DNA of 64,000 bases from Arcobacter sp. (GCA_024637195.1 JAGXFN010000002.1:124001-188000), one strand, 5' to 3'; numbered from the stretch's first letter, positions 7,410-18,384 are shown. Numbers and translations are program-made. Notes: generated from the sequence alone by a model not told the origin.

Positions 7410-9187
7410 TGTGCGGGATAACAGGGATAATAAGTAAGAATAAAATTGAAAAAAATACGATAGAACCAATGACGGATACTATAGTCCATCGTGGTCCGGA
7501 TGGTTTTGGATATTACTATGGCGAGAATTTTGCTTTTGGGCATAGAAGACTTTCAATAGTTGATCTGAGCGAAGCTGGTCATCAGCCTATGGAGTATCAA
7601 GAACGATATGTGATCACTTTTAATGGTGAGGTATATAATCATTTTGAACTTCGAGAAGAATTGGAACAAAATGGATATAAATTTAAAAGTCAAACCGATA
7701 CAGAAGTTATCATGGCTAGCTATGATTTTTTTGGAGCAGATTGTCTTAAAAGTTTTAACGGCATGTGGGCTTTTGCAATCTATGACAACAAGGAGAATAA
7801 ATTTTTTATCTCCAGGGATAGATTTGGTAAAAAGCCTTTTTATTATTATAAAGATAGTGATACTTTTATTTTTGCCTCTGAAATAAAAGCTATTTTAGCT
7901 CATCCTAAAGTAGAAGTTAAACCAAATATAGAGTTTTTAAATGATTATGTTCAAACTACATGTAAAGAGTATGTACAAAAGACAGCTTTTGAAAATATTT
8001 TCCGATTTGATTTTTCTTCTTATTTTGAGGGCAGTTTGGATGAGTTGCTTGGTGATTTTAAAGAGAAAAAGTTTTGGGAAATCGCACCAAATCTCAGTCA
8101 CGAAAAGTTTGATGAACATAAAGCAAAAGAGTATGCAGAACAATATTATGCACTTTTAGAAGATGCTGTTAGAATAAGACTTAGAGCAGATGTAAAAGTA
8201 GGGTCAGCGCTTTCAGGTGGACTTGACAGTAGCTCAATTGTTTATCTTGTAAATAAACTGCTTAAAGAGCAGGGAAAAGAGGCGCTTCAAGAGACGTTTT
8301 CAAGTGTCTATAAAAGTGAAGGCACGCAAGAATGTGATGAAAGTGAATATATAGATATCATGGCAAACAAACTTGGAGTTCACTCAAATCAGATAGAGCC
8401 AAACGAAAAAGATATTCCACAAGAAATAGAAAAAATGATTTGGCATTTGGAAAATCCACCTGAAAATTCACTAATGTCCAGTTGGTATACTTTTAAACTT
8501 GTAGCTTCAACAGATGTAAAAGTAACCCTTGATGGACAAGGAGCAGATGAACAGTTGGGTGGATATTTGCCATATTTGATGCACTACATTTCTTCGCTTG
8601 GTTTTACAGATCTTGTTAAAGAGTCTAAAAAGTGTATGAAAATACCGGGAGCCAAGAAGTATGTGCTTAGAGGCACATTGGTGGGATTATATAGAATACT
8701 GCTTGGTGAAAATATTTTGAAATTCACGCTTAAAAATATATTCAAAAAAGATTTTGATGCCAATTTAAATAAAAAATTAGCTGATGATATGATGACTAGT
8801 CTGATAACGCTCATTCACTACGCTGATCATACATCTATGGCGTTTAGTATTGAATCAAGAATGCCATTTATGGATTATCGGTTAGTGGAATTCCTGGCGT
8901 CGGTTCCTGCATGTTACAAAATGAGAAAAGGATGGACAAAATACCTTGCAAGACTTGCATTTGACGGTAAACTTCCGTATGAAGTTAACTGGAGACAAGA
9001 CAAAATGGGATGGTCAATACCAGAAAAAAAATGGTTTGAAGGAAGTTTACATGAATGGTTCAAGGAAACTATGACAAAATGTTCAATCTGTCAAAAATTT
9101 AACTTTTTAAACAATAAAATCCAATTTTCTAAAGATGTTAAAAAAGTAAACCTTTCTATTTGGGAAAAACAATTTAATGACAAGTGA
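7409..9187 (+). CDS. asnB: asparagine synthase (glutamine-hydrolysing) family amidotransferase, copy 1
   Basis: A 592-residue AsnB-type enzyme. The catalytic cysteine is Cys2 (MCGITGI) of the class II glutamine amidotransferase domain, which runs to about residue 190 (HRGPDGFGYY, GHRRLSIVDLS). The synthetase domain contains the pyrophosphatase-loop motif [10 protein letters not shown]. These domains release ammonia from glutamine and use ATP to activate a carboxylate. In surface-glycan loci members of this family are thought to amidate uronic acids rather than make free asparagine. The start overlaps the flippase stop as TAATG. A second, divergent copy sits 1.3 kb downstream. A 127-nt spacer after this gene is the largest break inside the locus. 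Confidence 0.88.
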   Translation: MCGITGIISKNKIEKNTIEPMTDTIVHRGPDGFGYYYGENFAFGHRRLSIVDLSEAGHQPMEYQERYVITFNGEVYNHFELREELEQNGYKFKSQTDTEVIMASYDFFGADCLKSFNGMWAFAIYDNKENKFFISRDRFGKKPFYYYKDSDTFIFASEIKAILAHPKVEVKPNIEFLNDYVQTTCKEYVQKTAFENIFRFDFSSYFEGSLDELLGDFKEKKFWEIAPNLSHEKFDEHKAKEYAEQYYALLEDAVRIRLRADVKVGSALSGGLDSSSIVYLVNKLLKEQGKEALQETFSSVYKSEGTQECDESEYIDIMANKLGVHSNQIEPNEKDIPQEIEKMIWHLENPPENSLMSSWYTFKLVASTDVKVTLDGQGADEQLGGYLPYLMHYISSLGFTDLVKESKKCMKIPGAKKYVLRGTLVGLYRILLGENILKFTLKNIFKKDFDANLNKKLADDMMTSLITLIHYADHTSMAFSIESRMPFMDYRLVEFLASVPACYKMRKGWTKYLARLAFDGKLPYEVNWRQDKMGWSIPEKKWFEGSLHEWFKETMTKCSICQKFNFLNNKIQFSKDVKKVNLSIWEKQFNDK

Positions 9188-9314
9188 TTTATAGTGAAAA
9201 AACTTAGGGAACTGTTTCCAAATTATAAAACCCAACAAAAACAAAAGAGCGTTTTTAGAAGGGCTTGTTTGTGTCTTGACATTAAAGATAACAATTTAAA
9301 GATAGGAGTAGCTG

Positions 9315-10460
9315 TTGCAAAAAAAAGTCACATCAATAGTATTAAATAATTTTAAAAACGATAGTCGTGTTTTAAAAGAAAATATATCACTTCAAAAAGC
9401 CGGATATAGAGTAAAGGTAGTAGCTCTTCATGAAGAAGCACTGCAAGAGTTTGAAGAGGTGCAAAAAATATCTGTGCATAGAGTAAAACTAAAAACTCGC
9501 GGATGGTCAAAGCATAGGTTAATTCAACTCCTGAAATATTTTGAATTCATTTATAAGGTGGTGAAGGAATACAAAAATAGTGATATAGTTCACTGCAACG
9601 ATTTAAATGCTTTACCAATAGGTGTGATAATAAAAAAGTTTTTCAACAAAGACGTAAAGATAGTTTATGATGCCCACGAGTATGAAATAAATGACACGCC
9701 AAATGAGGCAAAATATAAGATAAAACTTAAATATTATTTAGAGAAGTTTCTTATCAAATGTGTCGATAAGGTTATCACAGTAAGTGATTCTATAGCAAAC
9801 GAGTATGTGAAATTATACAGTATAGAAAAACCAGCGTTGGTACTAAACACTCCGCCTTACCAAGAGATAGAAAAGAAAAATATATTTAGAGAAACCTTTG
9901 GTATAAAAGAAGAACAAGTGGTATTTCTGTATCAAGGCGGGCTAAGCCGCGGCAGAGGCATAGAGATATTGCTTGAAGCCTTTAAAACTACTGATAACAA
10001 GAAAGCAGTTGTTGTTTTTATGGGATATGGCCCGCTTGAAAGCTTGATACAGGAGGCTGAAAAAGAGTTTGCAAATATATATTTTCATGAAGCTGTACCA
10101 CCACATATATTGCTTGAATATACATGCAGTGCAGATTTCGGGATATTATTTTATGAAAACAGCTGTCTTAATCATGATTATTGTTCTCCAAATAAGATGT
10201 TTGAATACCTGATGGCGGAGATCCCAGTAATCGTTTCCAACCTTTATGAGATGAAGCGATTGGTTGAAATGAATGAGTTGGGAACAGTAGCAAAAGAGAA
10301 CACGCCGGCTGGACTAAAAGAGGCTGTTGAAGAGGCTGTAAAGTTAAATAAAGACGAACTGAAAACAAATATTCAAAAACTAAAGACTGTCTACAACTGG
10401 GAAGAACAGGAGAAAGTTTTACTTGATGTTTATGGGGAATTGTACAAATGTGCGGAATAA
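9315..10460 (+). CDS. glycosyltransferase family 4
   Basis: A 381-residue GT-B glycosyltransferase. The N-terminal domain contains DIVHCNDLNALPIG and VYDAHEYE; the C-terminal Glycos_transf_1 domain begins around residue 195 with YQGGLSRGRGIEILLEAF and contains a donor-site segment SPNKMFEYLMAEIPVI. The start is a TTG, favoured by a good AGGAG at 9304-9308 with 6-nt spacing. The last 13 nt overlap the second asparagine-synthase gene. Probably acts on the cytoplasmic face, adding one residue to the undecaprenyl-linked glycan. It resembles the GT at 12234-13355 in the HxxD/DAHE region, so the two may be paralogues. Confidence 0.85.
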   Translation: MQKKVTSIVLNNFKNDSRVLKENISLQKAGYRVKVVALHEEALQEFEEVQKISVHRVKLKTRGWSKHRLIQLLKYFEFIYKVVKEYKNSDIVHCNDLNALPIGVIIKKFFNKDVKIVYDAHEYEINDTPNEAKYKIKLKYYLEKFLIKCVDKVITVSDSIANEYVKLYSIEKPALVLNTPPYQEIEKKNIFRETFGIKEEQVVFLYQGGLSRGRGIEILLEAFKTTDNKKAVVVFMGYGPLESLIQEAEKEFANIYFHEAVPPHILLEYTCSADFGILFYENSCLNHDYCSPNKMFEYLMAEIPVIVSNLYEMKRLVEMNELGTVAKENTPAGLKEAVEEAVKLNKDELKTNIQKLKTVYNWEEQEKVLLDVYGELYKCAE

Positions 10461-12253
10461 GCGGGATAATAAATAAAAATGGAAGCAAAGTCAGGAGTGA
10501 TGAAATACAAAAGATAAATGATCTTATAGCTCATCGAGGCCCTGACGATGAGGGATTTTATTTTGAAAAAAACTTTGCTTTTGGGCATCGAAGACTTTCT
10601 GTTTTGGATTTAAGCAGTGACGGACATCAACCAATGTACTATCTTGATAAATACGTCATCACGTACAATGGAGAAATATATAATTATCTTGAGATAAAAG
10701 AAGAGCTTATTCTAAACGGGTACACTTTCTACTCTCACACAGATACAGAGGTTATTCTCGCTAGTTATGATAAATGGGGAATCGATTGTGTTAATAGATT
10801 TAACGGCATGTGGGCATTCACTATTTATGATAAAGAAAAAGAAATACTATTTTGCAGTCGTGATAGATTTGGAGTTAAACCATTTTATTATACAGAAGTT
10901 GATGGCAAGTTTATATTTGGTTCGGAAATAAAGCAATTGTTAGAGTTTTATGAAGAACGATTTGTCAATCAAAAGATTCTGATGGATTATTTAATTATTG
11001 GGTATGAAAATCACACGAATGAAACTTTTTTTGAAAATATTTACATGTTGGAGCAGTCACATAGCTTAGTATATAATTTGGGCACAAATAGTTTTAATAT
11101 CAAAAGATATTACGACATAGCAGAAAAATCGATTTGTCTAAATGAAAACGATTCAATAGAGCTATATAAAGACCAATTATATAGAGCAATATACTTAAGA
11201 CTTAGAAGCGATGTGAAAGTCGGGACGTGTCTTAGTGGCGGGCTTGACAGCTCTTCTATAGCAGGGATTGCTGCTGTCGAATATCAAAAAAAATCAAATC
11301 AGATACTTACGGCAATACATGCAAAATCAACTGAAAAGCAAAGCGATGAGAGTCTGTTCGCAAACGAAGTAAGTGAGTATTGTAACTTGGATTTGAAGAT
11401 AGTGGAACCATCAAGCGAAGATTTTATTAATGCCATAGATGAAGTCGTATATACGCAGGAAGAACCCTTTGGAGGCCTGTCTATCTTTATGCAATACTTT
11501 ATTATGCAAAAAGCAAAAGAGACCGGGTGTAGTGTTATGCTTGATGGTCAAGGCGGGGACGAAACACTTCTGGGATATGAGAGATATTATCCAGCCTATC
11601 TGAAAAGTCTGAGTTTTTTTGATATGCTGAAAGGGTTTTTTAATTCTTCAAAAAATTCAAAGTTGTCTTTCAAGCAATTGCTACAGTATTCTGTATATTT
11701 TACAAATGCAAGGATAAGAATAAAAAGGCTAAAAAACAAAAACAGCTTTATAAAAAAAGAGTATCTAGACATGATCTCTTCAACTGCGGTAGAGAAAAAC
11801 AGCAGCTGCTATTTGAATATATTTAATCTCCAGTATAATGAGATATATAAGACACAAATGCCACATTTACTCAAATACGAAGATAAGAATTCTATGAGGC
11901 ATTCGGTAGAAACAAGACTTCCCTTTATAGACTACAATGTCTTAGAAACGGCAGTTTCTATTGAAAGCAACTACAAAATAAAAGACGGATGGACAAAATA
12001 TATATTAAGAAAAGTCGTAAATGATATTTTGCCATCATCTGTTGTTTGGAGAAAAAGTAAACTCGGGTTTGAGGCACCAACAAAGAGTTGGATCGATGGG
12101 ATAGATGAAGATATCAAAATTTCGATCAGAAAATCAACTATATTAAAAGTTATCATAGGAGTTGTTGATTTTGAGCGTTTGGATCTTAATCAAAAATGGA
12201 AACTTTTTAATGTGGCTAAATGGGAAGAAATCTATGCTGTTAAAATTGACTAA
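10448..12253 (+). CDS. asnB: asparagine synthase (glutamine-hydrolysing) family amidotransferase, copy 2
   Basis: A 601-residue AsnB-type enzyme with Cys2 (MCGISGI) as amidotransferase nucleophile, the [10 protein letters not shown] and [11 protein letters not shown] motifs, and the ATP loop [10 protein letters not shown]. It is clearly related to the copy at 7409-9187 but has diverged throughout, so it is not a recent tandem duplicate. Its ATG lies inside the end of the preceding glycosyltransferase, and the next glycosyltransferase starts within its own end, giving a GT-AsnB-GT run that should be translated together. Two such enzymes in one glycan locus suggest two amidated positions or sugars; this is inference. 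Confidence 0.88.
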   Translation: MCGISGIINKNGSKVRSDEIQKINDLIAHRGPDDEGFYFEKNFAFGHRRLSVLDLSSDGHQPMYYLDKYVITYNGEIYNYLEIKEELILNGYTFYSHTDTEVILASYDKWGIDCVNRFNGMWAFTIYDKEKEILFCSRDRFGVKPFYYTEVDGKFIFGSEIKQLLEFYEERFVNQKILMDYLIIGYENHTNETFFENIYMLEQSHSLVYNLGTNSFNIKRYYDIAEKSICLNENDSIELYKDQLYRAIYLRLRSDVKVGTCLSGGLDSSSIAGIAAVEYQKKSNQILTAIHAKSTEKQSDESLFANEVSEYCNLDLKIVEPSSEDFINAIDEVVYTQEEPFGGLSIFMQYFIMQKAKETGCSVMLDGQGGDETLLGYERYYPAYLKSLSFFDMLKGFFNSSKNSKLSFKQLLQYSVYFTNARIRIKRLKNKNSFIKKEYLDMISSTAVEKNSSCYLNIFNLQYNEIYKTQMPHLLKYEDKNSMRHSVETRLPFIDYNVLETAVSIESNYKIKDGWTKYILRKVVNDILPSSVVWRKSKLGFEAPTKSWIDGIDEDIKISIRKSTILKVIIGVVDFERLDLNQKWKLFNVAKWEEIYAVKID

Positions 12254-13355
12254 AATAACCCATTTGACATCAGTACATGCAAGGTATGATACGCGAATAT
12301 TTATAAAAATGTGCAGCAGTTTGGCCAAAAAAGAAAATTATGAAGTGTTTTTGGTCGTAGCCGATGGTAAAGGTAATGAGAGTAAAAATGGTGTCGCTAT
12401 AGTAGATGTCGGTGCAAAAACTGGCGGCCGAATATCCCGTATGACACAAACGGCAGAAAAAGTTTATCAAAAAGCAAAAGAGCTGGATAGTGATATCTAT
12501 CATCTTCATGATCCAGAGCTTATTCCTATAGGATTGAAACTGAAAAAACTAGGTAAAAAAGTAATATTTGATGCCCATGAGGATGTGCCAAAGCAACTAT
12601 TGGGCAAGACGTATTTAAGAAAAGTCACAAAAATTATTGTGTCAAAATTATTTGAATTTTATGAAAACCATACGTGTAAAAAGTTTGACTACATTATTGC
12701 GGCCACTCCCTATATTCGGGATAAATTTTTGAAAATTAATCCACTTAGTATAGACATCAATAACTTCCCGATAATGGGTGAATTTGCAAATGAAACTCTT
12801 TGGAATGAAAAAAAAGATGAGGTCTGTTATGTCGGTGGGATAGCAAAAACACGAGGCATTCAAGCCTTGGTCAAAGCTATGGAGTACCTACAAGATGTTA
12901 CATTAAATCTTGCAGGCAGATTTAGCGAAAAAACGTTGGAAGAGGAAGTTAAAAATTATGAAGGCTGGCGCAGGGTCAATGAACTTGGTTTTTTAGATCG
13001 TGATGGAGTAGCTGACGTAATGGCTCGATCTAAGGCCGGGATGGTGACACTGCACCCAATCATAAATCATATAGATGCGCTGCCCGTAAAGATGTTTGAA
13101 TACATGGCAGCGGGACTTCCTGTGATATCATCCGATATAAAACTTTGGAAAGAAATAGTAGAGGGAAATAATTGTGGAATATGTGTGAATCCGCTTGAAC
13201 CAAAAAAGATAGCCGATGCGATAGAATATATCATCACACACCCGAAAGAGGCTGAACTTATGGGACAAAACGGCAGAAAAGCAGTTCTGGAAAAGTATAA
13301 CTGGAGTATGGAGGAAGAGAAGATGTTTAGAGTGTATGCAGAGTTGGCACAATGA
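12234..13355 (+). CDS. glycosyltransferase family 4
   Basis: A 373-residue GT-B glycosyltransferase. I chose the ATG at 12234 (GGAAG site 4 nt upstream; protein then begins [20 protein letters not shown], a normal family start) over an upstream in-frame ATG at 12162 that lies deep inside the preceding gene. It overlaps that gene by 20 nt. Motifs: [12 protein letters not shown] and [11 protein letters not shown] in the acceptor domain, [17 protein letters not shown] at the domain boundary, and [15 protein letters not shown] in the donor domain. The stop overlaps the start of the epimerase gene as ATGATG. It is the last gene of the AT-rich part of the locus. Confidence 0.85.
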   Translation: MLLKLTKITHLTSVHARYDTRIFIKMCSSLAKKENYEVFLVVADGKGNESKNGVAIVDVGAKTGGRISRMTQTAEKVYQKAKELDSDIYHLHDPELIPIGLKLKKLGKKVIFDAHEDVPKQLLGKTYLRKVTKIIVSKLFEFYENHTCKKFDYIIAATPYIRDKFLKINPLSIDINNFPIMGEFANETLWNEKKDEVCYVGGIAKTRGIQALVKAMEYLQDVTLNLAGRFSEKTLEEEVKNYEGWRRVNELGFLDRDGVADVMARSKAGMVTLHPIINHIDALPVKMFEYMAAGLPVISSDIKLWKEIVEGNNCGICVNPLEPKKIADAIEYIITHPKEAELMGQNGRKAVLEKYNWSMEEEKMFRVYAELAQ

Positions 13356-14446
13356 TGAAAATAGTAACCATACTGGGCGCAAGGCCGCAGTTTATAAAAG
13401 CTGCCAGCATCAGCCGTGAAATCATGCGCGTTAATGAAAAAAGTAATGTCAAGAAGATTGAAGAGATCATTGTGCATACCGGGCAGCATTTTGATACCAA
13501 TATGAGTGAGATCTTTTTTGAAGAGATGAAGATCCCCAAGCCGCACTATAATCTTAATATAAACGGCATGGGGCACGGAGCCATGACAGGCCAGATGCTC
13601 GAGAAAATAGAAGAAGTCTTAATCAAAGAAAGACCTGACTGGGTCCTTGTCTATGGGGATACCAACTCGACCTTGGCCGGAGCATTGGCGGCATCCAAAC
13701 TTCATATCAAGATTGCGCATGTTGAAGCCGGCTTGCGCTCTTTTAATATGAAGATGCCCGAAGAGATCAACCGTATCTTGACGGATCGGATGAGTACCGT
13801 CTTGTTTTGTCCGACAGACACGTCTATAGATAATCTGCATCGCGAAGGCTATGAGGGTTTTGACTGTCATATTGTGAAAAGCGGGGATGTGATGCAAGAT
13901 GGCGCCCTCTATTATGCAGGTTTGGAGTCAACGCAGACACGCAGGGACACTCCTTTTGTGCTGGCAACTATACACAGGGCAGAAAATACAGATGACATTT
14001 CCAGGCTGAGTGCTATCATAGATGCCCTGAATGAAATTTCCAAAAGTACCGCAGTGACTGTACCCCTTCATCCGAGAACAAAAAAGATCATCCACGATCA
14101 GAATATTCAACTAAATGATAATATTGAAGTGATTGACCCAGTCGGCTATTTAGAGATGATCTCTCTTATTAAAAACAGTACAATGATTTTGACAGACAGC
14201 GGAGGCCTTCAAAAAGAGGCATTCTTTTTTAAAAAGCCCTGCATCACACTGAGAGATGAGACGGAATGGGTTGAACTTGTATCACATAACTTTAACCTTT
14301 TAGCCGGGGCAGACAAGCAAAAGATTGTGAAGGCTTATTCATCGCATAAGTTTAATGACGATTATGAAATTGACTTATACGGTAAGGGAAAAGCAAGTGT
14401 AAAAATAGTGAGCGAACTGTTGGCACTAAAACAGGGACGGATGTGA
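13352..14446 (+). CDS. wecB: UDP-N-acetylglucosamine 2-epimerase (non-hydrolysing)
   Basis: A 364-residue enzyme that interconverts UDP-GlcNAc and UDP-ManNAc. It begins [15 protein letters not shown], and carries the family residues in [31 protein letters not shown] and [10 protein letters not shown], which include the acidic and histidine residues used in catalysis, plus the substrate loop [11 protein letters not shown]. Length matches WecB. FnlC, the L-FucNAc-pathway epimerase, is a close homologue, and the next gene resembles WbuB (an L-FucNAc transferase in E. coli O26), so a FnlC-like role is an alternative, though no FnlA or FnlB is present here. Base composition rises sharply from this gene on. 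Confidence 0.9.
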   Translation: MMKIVTILGARPQFIKAASISREIMRVNEKSNVKKIEEIIVHTGQHFDTNMSEIFFEEMKIPKPHYNLNINGMGHGAMTGQMLEKIEEVLIKERPDWVLVYGDTNSTLAGALAASKLHIKIAHVEAGLRSFNMKMPEEINRILTDRMSTVLFCPTDTSIDNLHREGYEGFDCHIVKSGDVMQDGALYYAGLESTQTRRDTPFVLATIHRAENTDDISRLSAIIDALNEISKSTAVTVPLHPRTKKIIHDQNIQLNDNIEVIDPVGYLEMISLIKNSTMILTDSGGLQKEAFFFKKPCITLRDETEWVELVSHNFNLLAGADKQKIVKAYSSHKFNDDYEIDLYGKGKASVKIVSELLALKQGRM

Positions 14447-15657
14447 AGAGTGTATGGATTTTTAATCACCATGCGTTAACACCAGATATGTCTGGTGGAA
14501 CGAGACATTATGACTTCGCTAAGGAGCTGGTCAAACGTGGCTATAGTGTTACTATCTTTGCAGCAGGTTTTCATTACTCAAAGTATCAAGAGTTAAAGAA
14601 GTATGGATCTTCCTTCTTTTTAAAAGAAGAGATTGACGGAATTAATTTTGTCTGGCTAAAAACACGGTCTTATAAAGGAAATGGAATAGGGCGAGTCCTT
14701 AATATGCTTGATTATATGTATAAGGCCCAACGCGTTGTTCATTACCTCAAAGACAAACCGAATATTATTATAGGCTCTTCAGTGCATTTGTTCGCGGTAT
14801 ATGCAGCGTATAAGATCGCAAAAAGACTAGAGGTTCCTTTTGTAATGGAGGTTCGGGATATTTGGCCTCAGACATTAATAGATATGGGGTTTTCAAAATG
14901 GCATCCTTTTGTCGTGCTGCTTGGCTGCTTGGAAAAATTTCTTTATAAAAAAGCAGATAAGATTATTACGCTTTTGCCCTATGCACATGAGCATATAGAA
15001 GAGCACGGCGGTAAGAGAGAGAATATCATCTGGATATCAAACGGAGTAGATGTCAGTGGAAGCGCAGAGATAGAAGCATTTGCATTTGATCCTAAAAAAT
15101 TCCACATTACGTATGCAGGTGCTATTGGTCAGGCAAACCAATTACACGCATTTATTAGGGCCGCTTCACGCTTGCAAGAAGAAAAGGACCTTCTTTTCCA
15201 TATCGCAGGAGACGGCCCCTTAAGAAAGGAGCTGGAAAGATCAAAGACATCCAATGTCATTTTTTATGGGGCAGTAGCAAAAGAACAGGCGATAGCAATG
15301 ATGCGGGGTTCGGATGTGCTGTTCTTTCCTTTGGCGGATTCGCCGGTATTTAAATACGGAATCAGCTCCAACAAACTATTTGACTATCTGGCATCTCAAA
15401 CACCCATTATATTTGCAAGCCATGCCAAAAACAATGTGGTCAAGGACGCCAATGCCGGCATCAGTATAAATGTTGATGATGAGGAAGAGATTATTGAGGC
15501 GATCAAGACACTAAGGAGCCTGAGCACATCTGAGCGTAAGCTTCTTGGAAAAAATGGCCTTGATTATGTGTCAAAACATTTTTCGATACCGGTCTTAGTG
15601 GACAAGCTTGAAGACGGTTTATCTTCTTTAGTGTATAATCTTCAAAAAAATGGGTAG
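14443..15657 (+). CDS. glycosyltransferase family 4, WbuB-like
   Basis: A 404-residue GT4 enzyme starting at GTG, which overlaps the epimerase stop as GTGA. The N-terminus [20 protein letters not shown] and the EVRDIWPQTLIDMG segment near residue 140 are typical of the WbuB/WcaI-like group. The donor domain shows GAIGQANQLHAFIRAA, HIAGDGPLRKELE and SSNKLFDYLASQTPII. It lies directly before pglB, so it may add a sugar early in the N-glycan; in Campylobacter the equivalent place is filled by PglA or PglJ, but I see no specific similarity to either. Soluble or peripheral membrane. Confidence 0.86.
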   Translation: MKSVWIFNHHALTPDMSGGTRHYDFAKELVKRGYSVTIFAAGFHYSKYQELKKYGSSFFLKEEIDGINFVWLKTRSYKGNGIGRVLNMLDYMYKAQRVVHYLKDKPNIIIGSSVHLFAVYAAYKIAKRLEVPFVMEVRDIWPQTLIDMGFSKWHPFVVLLGCLEKFLYKKADKIITLLPYAHEHIEEHGGKRENIIWISNGVDVSGSAEIEAFAFDPKKFHITYAGAIGQANQLHAFIRAASRLQEEKDLLFHIAGDGPLRKELERSKTSNVIFYGAVAKEQAIAMMRGSDVLFFPLADSPVFKYGISSNKLFDYLASQTPIIFASHAKNNVVKDANAGISINVDDEEEIIEAIKTLRSLSTSERKLLGKNGLDYVSKHFSIPVLVDKLEDGLSSLVYNLQKNG

Positions 15658-15660
15658 GGC

Positions 15661-17775
15661 ATGAATATTTTCAATATTAAAAATGAAGCGGAATATAATA
15701 GTTTAAAATACTCGGTACTGTTTATCGCAATAGCGTATACATTTAGCATCATGATACGTATGATCTGGGTATACCAGTTTAAAGATGCTGCCGCATTTTA
15801 TTGGAATAACGAGTTGATGATCAACACCAATGATGGCTATTACTTTGCTTCGGCGGTGGAGTACCTGCTTTTTGGTATGCATGAGCATAATCCGCAGATT
15901 GCTTCAGCATTAAACTCCTATCCTGGTCTGATCTATATCACTGCTTTTTTGACAAAGATTCTTCCACTTTCACTAGAAACAATTATTCTTTATTTGCCCG
16001 CTTTTATTTCAAGCCTGGTAGTTATTCCCATTATCTTAATCGCTAGACTTTTTAACATGCAAATTCTTGGCTTATTATCAGCACTTCTAGGATCGATTAC
16101 ATGGAGTTATTACAATCGCACTATGGTAGGATATTATGATTCCGATATGTTTGCTGTTCTTTTGCAGATGTTTGTACTCTTCTCCTTCATTTCGCTTCTG
16201 GTGAAACACAAACTTCACTATATTATTTCAATTTGTCTATTCATAAGTGTATACCCATTTTTTTATCCACAAGGACTCTCTCTTATGTATGCGATGTATT
16301 CTATATACATCGTATATGCATTATGGACGTATAGATATGACGCCATTACCTATGTCAGTATCGCTGCTATAGCAATAGCGCTGTCTCCAATTGGATTGCT
16401 TCTTAAGCTTGTGTTTGTATCTTTGCTCCTGCTTGCATTTTACTCAAAAAAAATGGAGTTAAAGTATTGGGTTGGTCTGGCAGTTATTGCTCTTGTGTTT
16501 TTTCTTTTTAATGCCAATATTTTTCTTCTTGTACAAGAAAAGATATTTGGGTATATCAATCGCGGGACAGAAGAAAACGGCTTGCATTTCTTTCAGGTTA
16601 TTCAAACCGTAAGAGAAGCCGGAAAGATACCTTTTGATGTTATGGCAAACAGAATCAGCGGTTCAACCATAGGCGTTCTGGCTGCTTTGATTGGCTATAT
16701 TCTCTTGGTCATGCGTCATCGGCAGTTTATTATCGCACTCCCGTTGATAGGTGTTGGAGTTTTTTCATTATGGGGCGGATTGAGATTTACCATCTATGCG
16801 GTTCCGATTGCTGCAATGAGTGCCATGTTCCTGATCTATTTTCTTACATCCTATGTCAAAGATGTTATCCCGAGATATCTGCTTATATTAATAGGTGCAG
16901 CTGCTCTCATCTACCCAAATATTTTGCATATAACAGAGTACAAAGTGCCGACGGTTTTTCACAAGGAAGAGGTAAACGCTCTGGATAAACTGAAGCAGAT
17001 CGGCAGTGACAAGGATTATATTGTGGCGTGGTGGGATTATGGGTATCCCTTATGGTTTTATACTAATAAAAACACGCTGATTGATGGGGGAAAACATCAT
17101 CATGACAACTACATCGTGTCCAAGATCTTGCTAAGCTCTTCTCAAAAAGAAGCCGCGCTTCTTTCGCGTTTGGCGGTTGAGACCTATGTTGACTCAGGGT
17201 ATAAAAATATTGCGGATACACTTTTTAAAAATCACAGAAAAGATCAGGTGAATGTCGACACTTTTTTTGACGAGCTTCATGTGGATACCTTGAGTATTCC
17301 TCCGGCCACTAGAGATGTCTATCTCTACCTTCCATTTCGAATGCTGGATATTCTTCCAACCGTGAAAATATTTTCAAATATCAACTTGGATACAGGAGAA
17401 AAGGCGACAAATCCCTTCTTCTATCGAACATCAAAAATTGTACAAGACAAGGATAGGGTCGACTTTGGGAGCGGTGTTGTTTTTGATCAAAAAACAGGTA
17501 TTTTAGCAGTCGGAAATCAGACAGTTCCTGTAGATCAGATAATAACAGCAGGGTATAACCAAGACAAGCAGTTAGCAGTACATCGACAAGCTCTACATCC
17601 GGATGCTTCTTTTACTATCTTGATGCTCAAAGATTACAATACCGTACTTATTATGGATAAAGAGATGTTCAACTCAAGCTATATTCAGATGTTCTTTTTA
17701 GAAAATTATGATAACCAATATTTTGAGCCGGTTATTTTAACGCCATGGGCAAAAGTGTACAGGACGAAAAGCTGA
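15661..17775 (+). CDS. pglB: oligosaccharyltransferase PglB (STT3 family)
   Basis: A 704-residue bacterial oligosaccharyltransferase that moves a lipid-linked oligosaccharide to Asn in D/E-x-N-x-S/T sequons in the periplasm. About 13 membrane segments precede a soluble C-terminal domain. Visible key residues: the first acidic metal site Asp58 (INTNDGYYF), the second DxD Asp160-Ser-Asp162 (GYYDSDMF), Glu319 in the external loop (QTVREAG), and the sequon-binding WWDYG at 457-461. Position and sequence of WWDYG equal those of C. jejuni PglB. It begins 3 nt after the glycosyltransferase and is 3 nt from pglC. No key residue is missing, so it should be active. Confidence 0.95.
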   Translation: MNIFNIKNEAEYNSLKYSVLFIAIAYTFSIMIRMIWVYQFKDAAAFYWNNELMINTNDGYYFASAVEYLLFGMHEHNPQIASALNSYPGLIYITAFLTKILPLSLETIILYLPAFISSLVVIPIILIARLFNMQILGLLSALLGSITWSYYNRTMVGYYDSDMFAVLLQMFVLFSFISLLVKHKLHYIISICLFISVYPFFYPQGLSLMYAMYSIYIVYALWTYRYDAITYVSIAAIAIALSPIGLLLKLVFVSLLLLAFYSKKMELKYWVGLAVIALVFFLFNANIFLLVQEKIFGYINRGTEENGLHFFQVIQTVREAGKIPFDVMANRISGSTIGVLAALIGYILLVMRHRQFIIALPLIGVGVFSLWGGLRFTIYAVPIAAMSAMFLIYFLTSYVKDVIPRYLLILIGAAALIYPNILHITEYKVPTVFHKEEVNALDKLKQIGSDKDYIVAWWDYGYPLWFYTNKNTLIDGGKHHHDNYIVSKILLSSSQKEAALLSRLAVETYVDSGYKNIADTLFKNHRKDQVNVDTFFDELHVDTLSIPPATRDVYLYLPFRMLDILPTVKIFSNINLDTGEKATNPFFYRTSKIVQDKDRVDFGSGVVFDQKTGILAVGNQTVPVDQIITAGYNQDKQLAVHRQALHPDASFTILMLKDYNTVLIMDKEMFNSSYIQMFFLENYDNQYFEPVILTPWAKVYRTKS

Positions 17776-17778
17776 TCG

Positions 17779-18384
17779 ATGTACAAAACTTTTTTTAAAC
17801 CTTTTTTTGACAGATTGTTTGCACTCTTACTTTTTCTTCTTTTGAGCCCGATTTTTATGATAGTTTCGGTTTTGATCTATCTCAAGATGGGAAGGCCGAT
17901 CTTCTTTGTGCAGAATCGCCCCGGAAAAGAGAAAAAAATATTTGCTACCTACAAATTTCGGACGATGACGCAGGAGAGAGATGTTGAAGGGGCCCTGCTA
18001 GCGGATGAGAAACGTCTGCAGGGGCTTGGAAAACTGATCCGTTCGCTCAGTCTGGACGAATTGCCACAGCTGCTCAATGTCTTAAAAGGAGAGATGAGCT
18101 TTATCGGTCCGCGCCCCTTGCTAATCGAGTACCTTCCCTTGTATAATGAAGAACAGAAAAGACGCCATGAGGTCAAGCCGGGGATAACGGGCTGGGCACA
18201 AGTAAACGGACGAAATTCGATCTCTTGGAAAAAGAAGTTTGAATACGACCTCTTTTATGTGGATAATGTCTCTTTTTTATTGGATATGAAGATCGTGTGG
18301 ATGACAATAAAAAAAGTAATCAAGCGCGAAGACATCTCCTTTTCGCAACATGCAACAGCAGAGAAGTTTAATGGACACAACTGA
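17779..18384 (+). CDS. pglC: undecaprenyl-phosphate diacetylbacillosamine-1-phosphate transferase PglC
   Basis: A 201-residue monotopic phosphoglycosyl transferase. It has one N-terminal membrane helix (about residues 11-35) followed by YKFRTM, the catalytic Asp93-Glu94 in [16 protein letters not shown], the FIGPRPLL loop and the [13 protein letters not shown] motif. Size equals that of Campylobacter PglC, the minimal form lacking the extra membrane domain of WbaP-type enzymes. It transfers phospho-diNAcBac from UDP to undecaprenyl phosphate, the committed membrane step of the N-glycan. Its end overlaps the start of pglD by 14 nt. Confidence 0.93.
   Translation: MYKTFFKPFFDRLFALLLFLLLSPIFMIVSVLIYLKMGRPIFFVQNRPGKEKKIFATYKFRTMTQERDVEGALLADEKRLQGLGKLIRSLSLDELPQLLNVLKGEMSFIGPRPLLIEYLPLYNEEQKRRHEVKPGITGWAQVNGRNSISWKKKFEYDLFYVDNVSFLLDMKIVWMTIKKVIKREDISFSQHATAEKFNGHN

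Noticed and set aside
9194-9349. Short open frame of 51 codons from a GTG in the gap after the first asnB gene
   Set aside because: It has no good ribosome site, overlaps the well-supported TTG start of the next glycosyltransferase and shows no recognisable domain.
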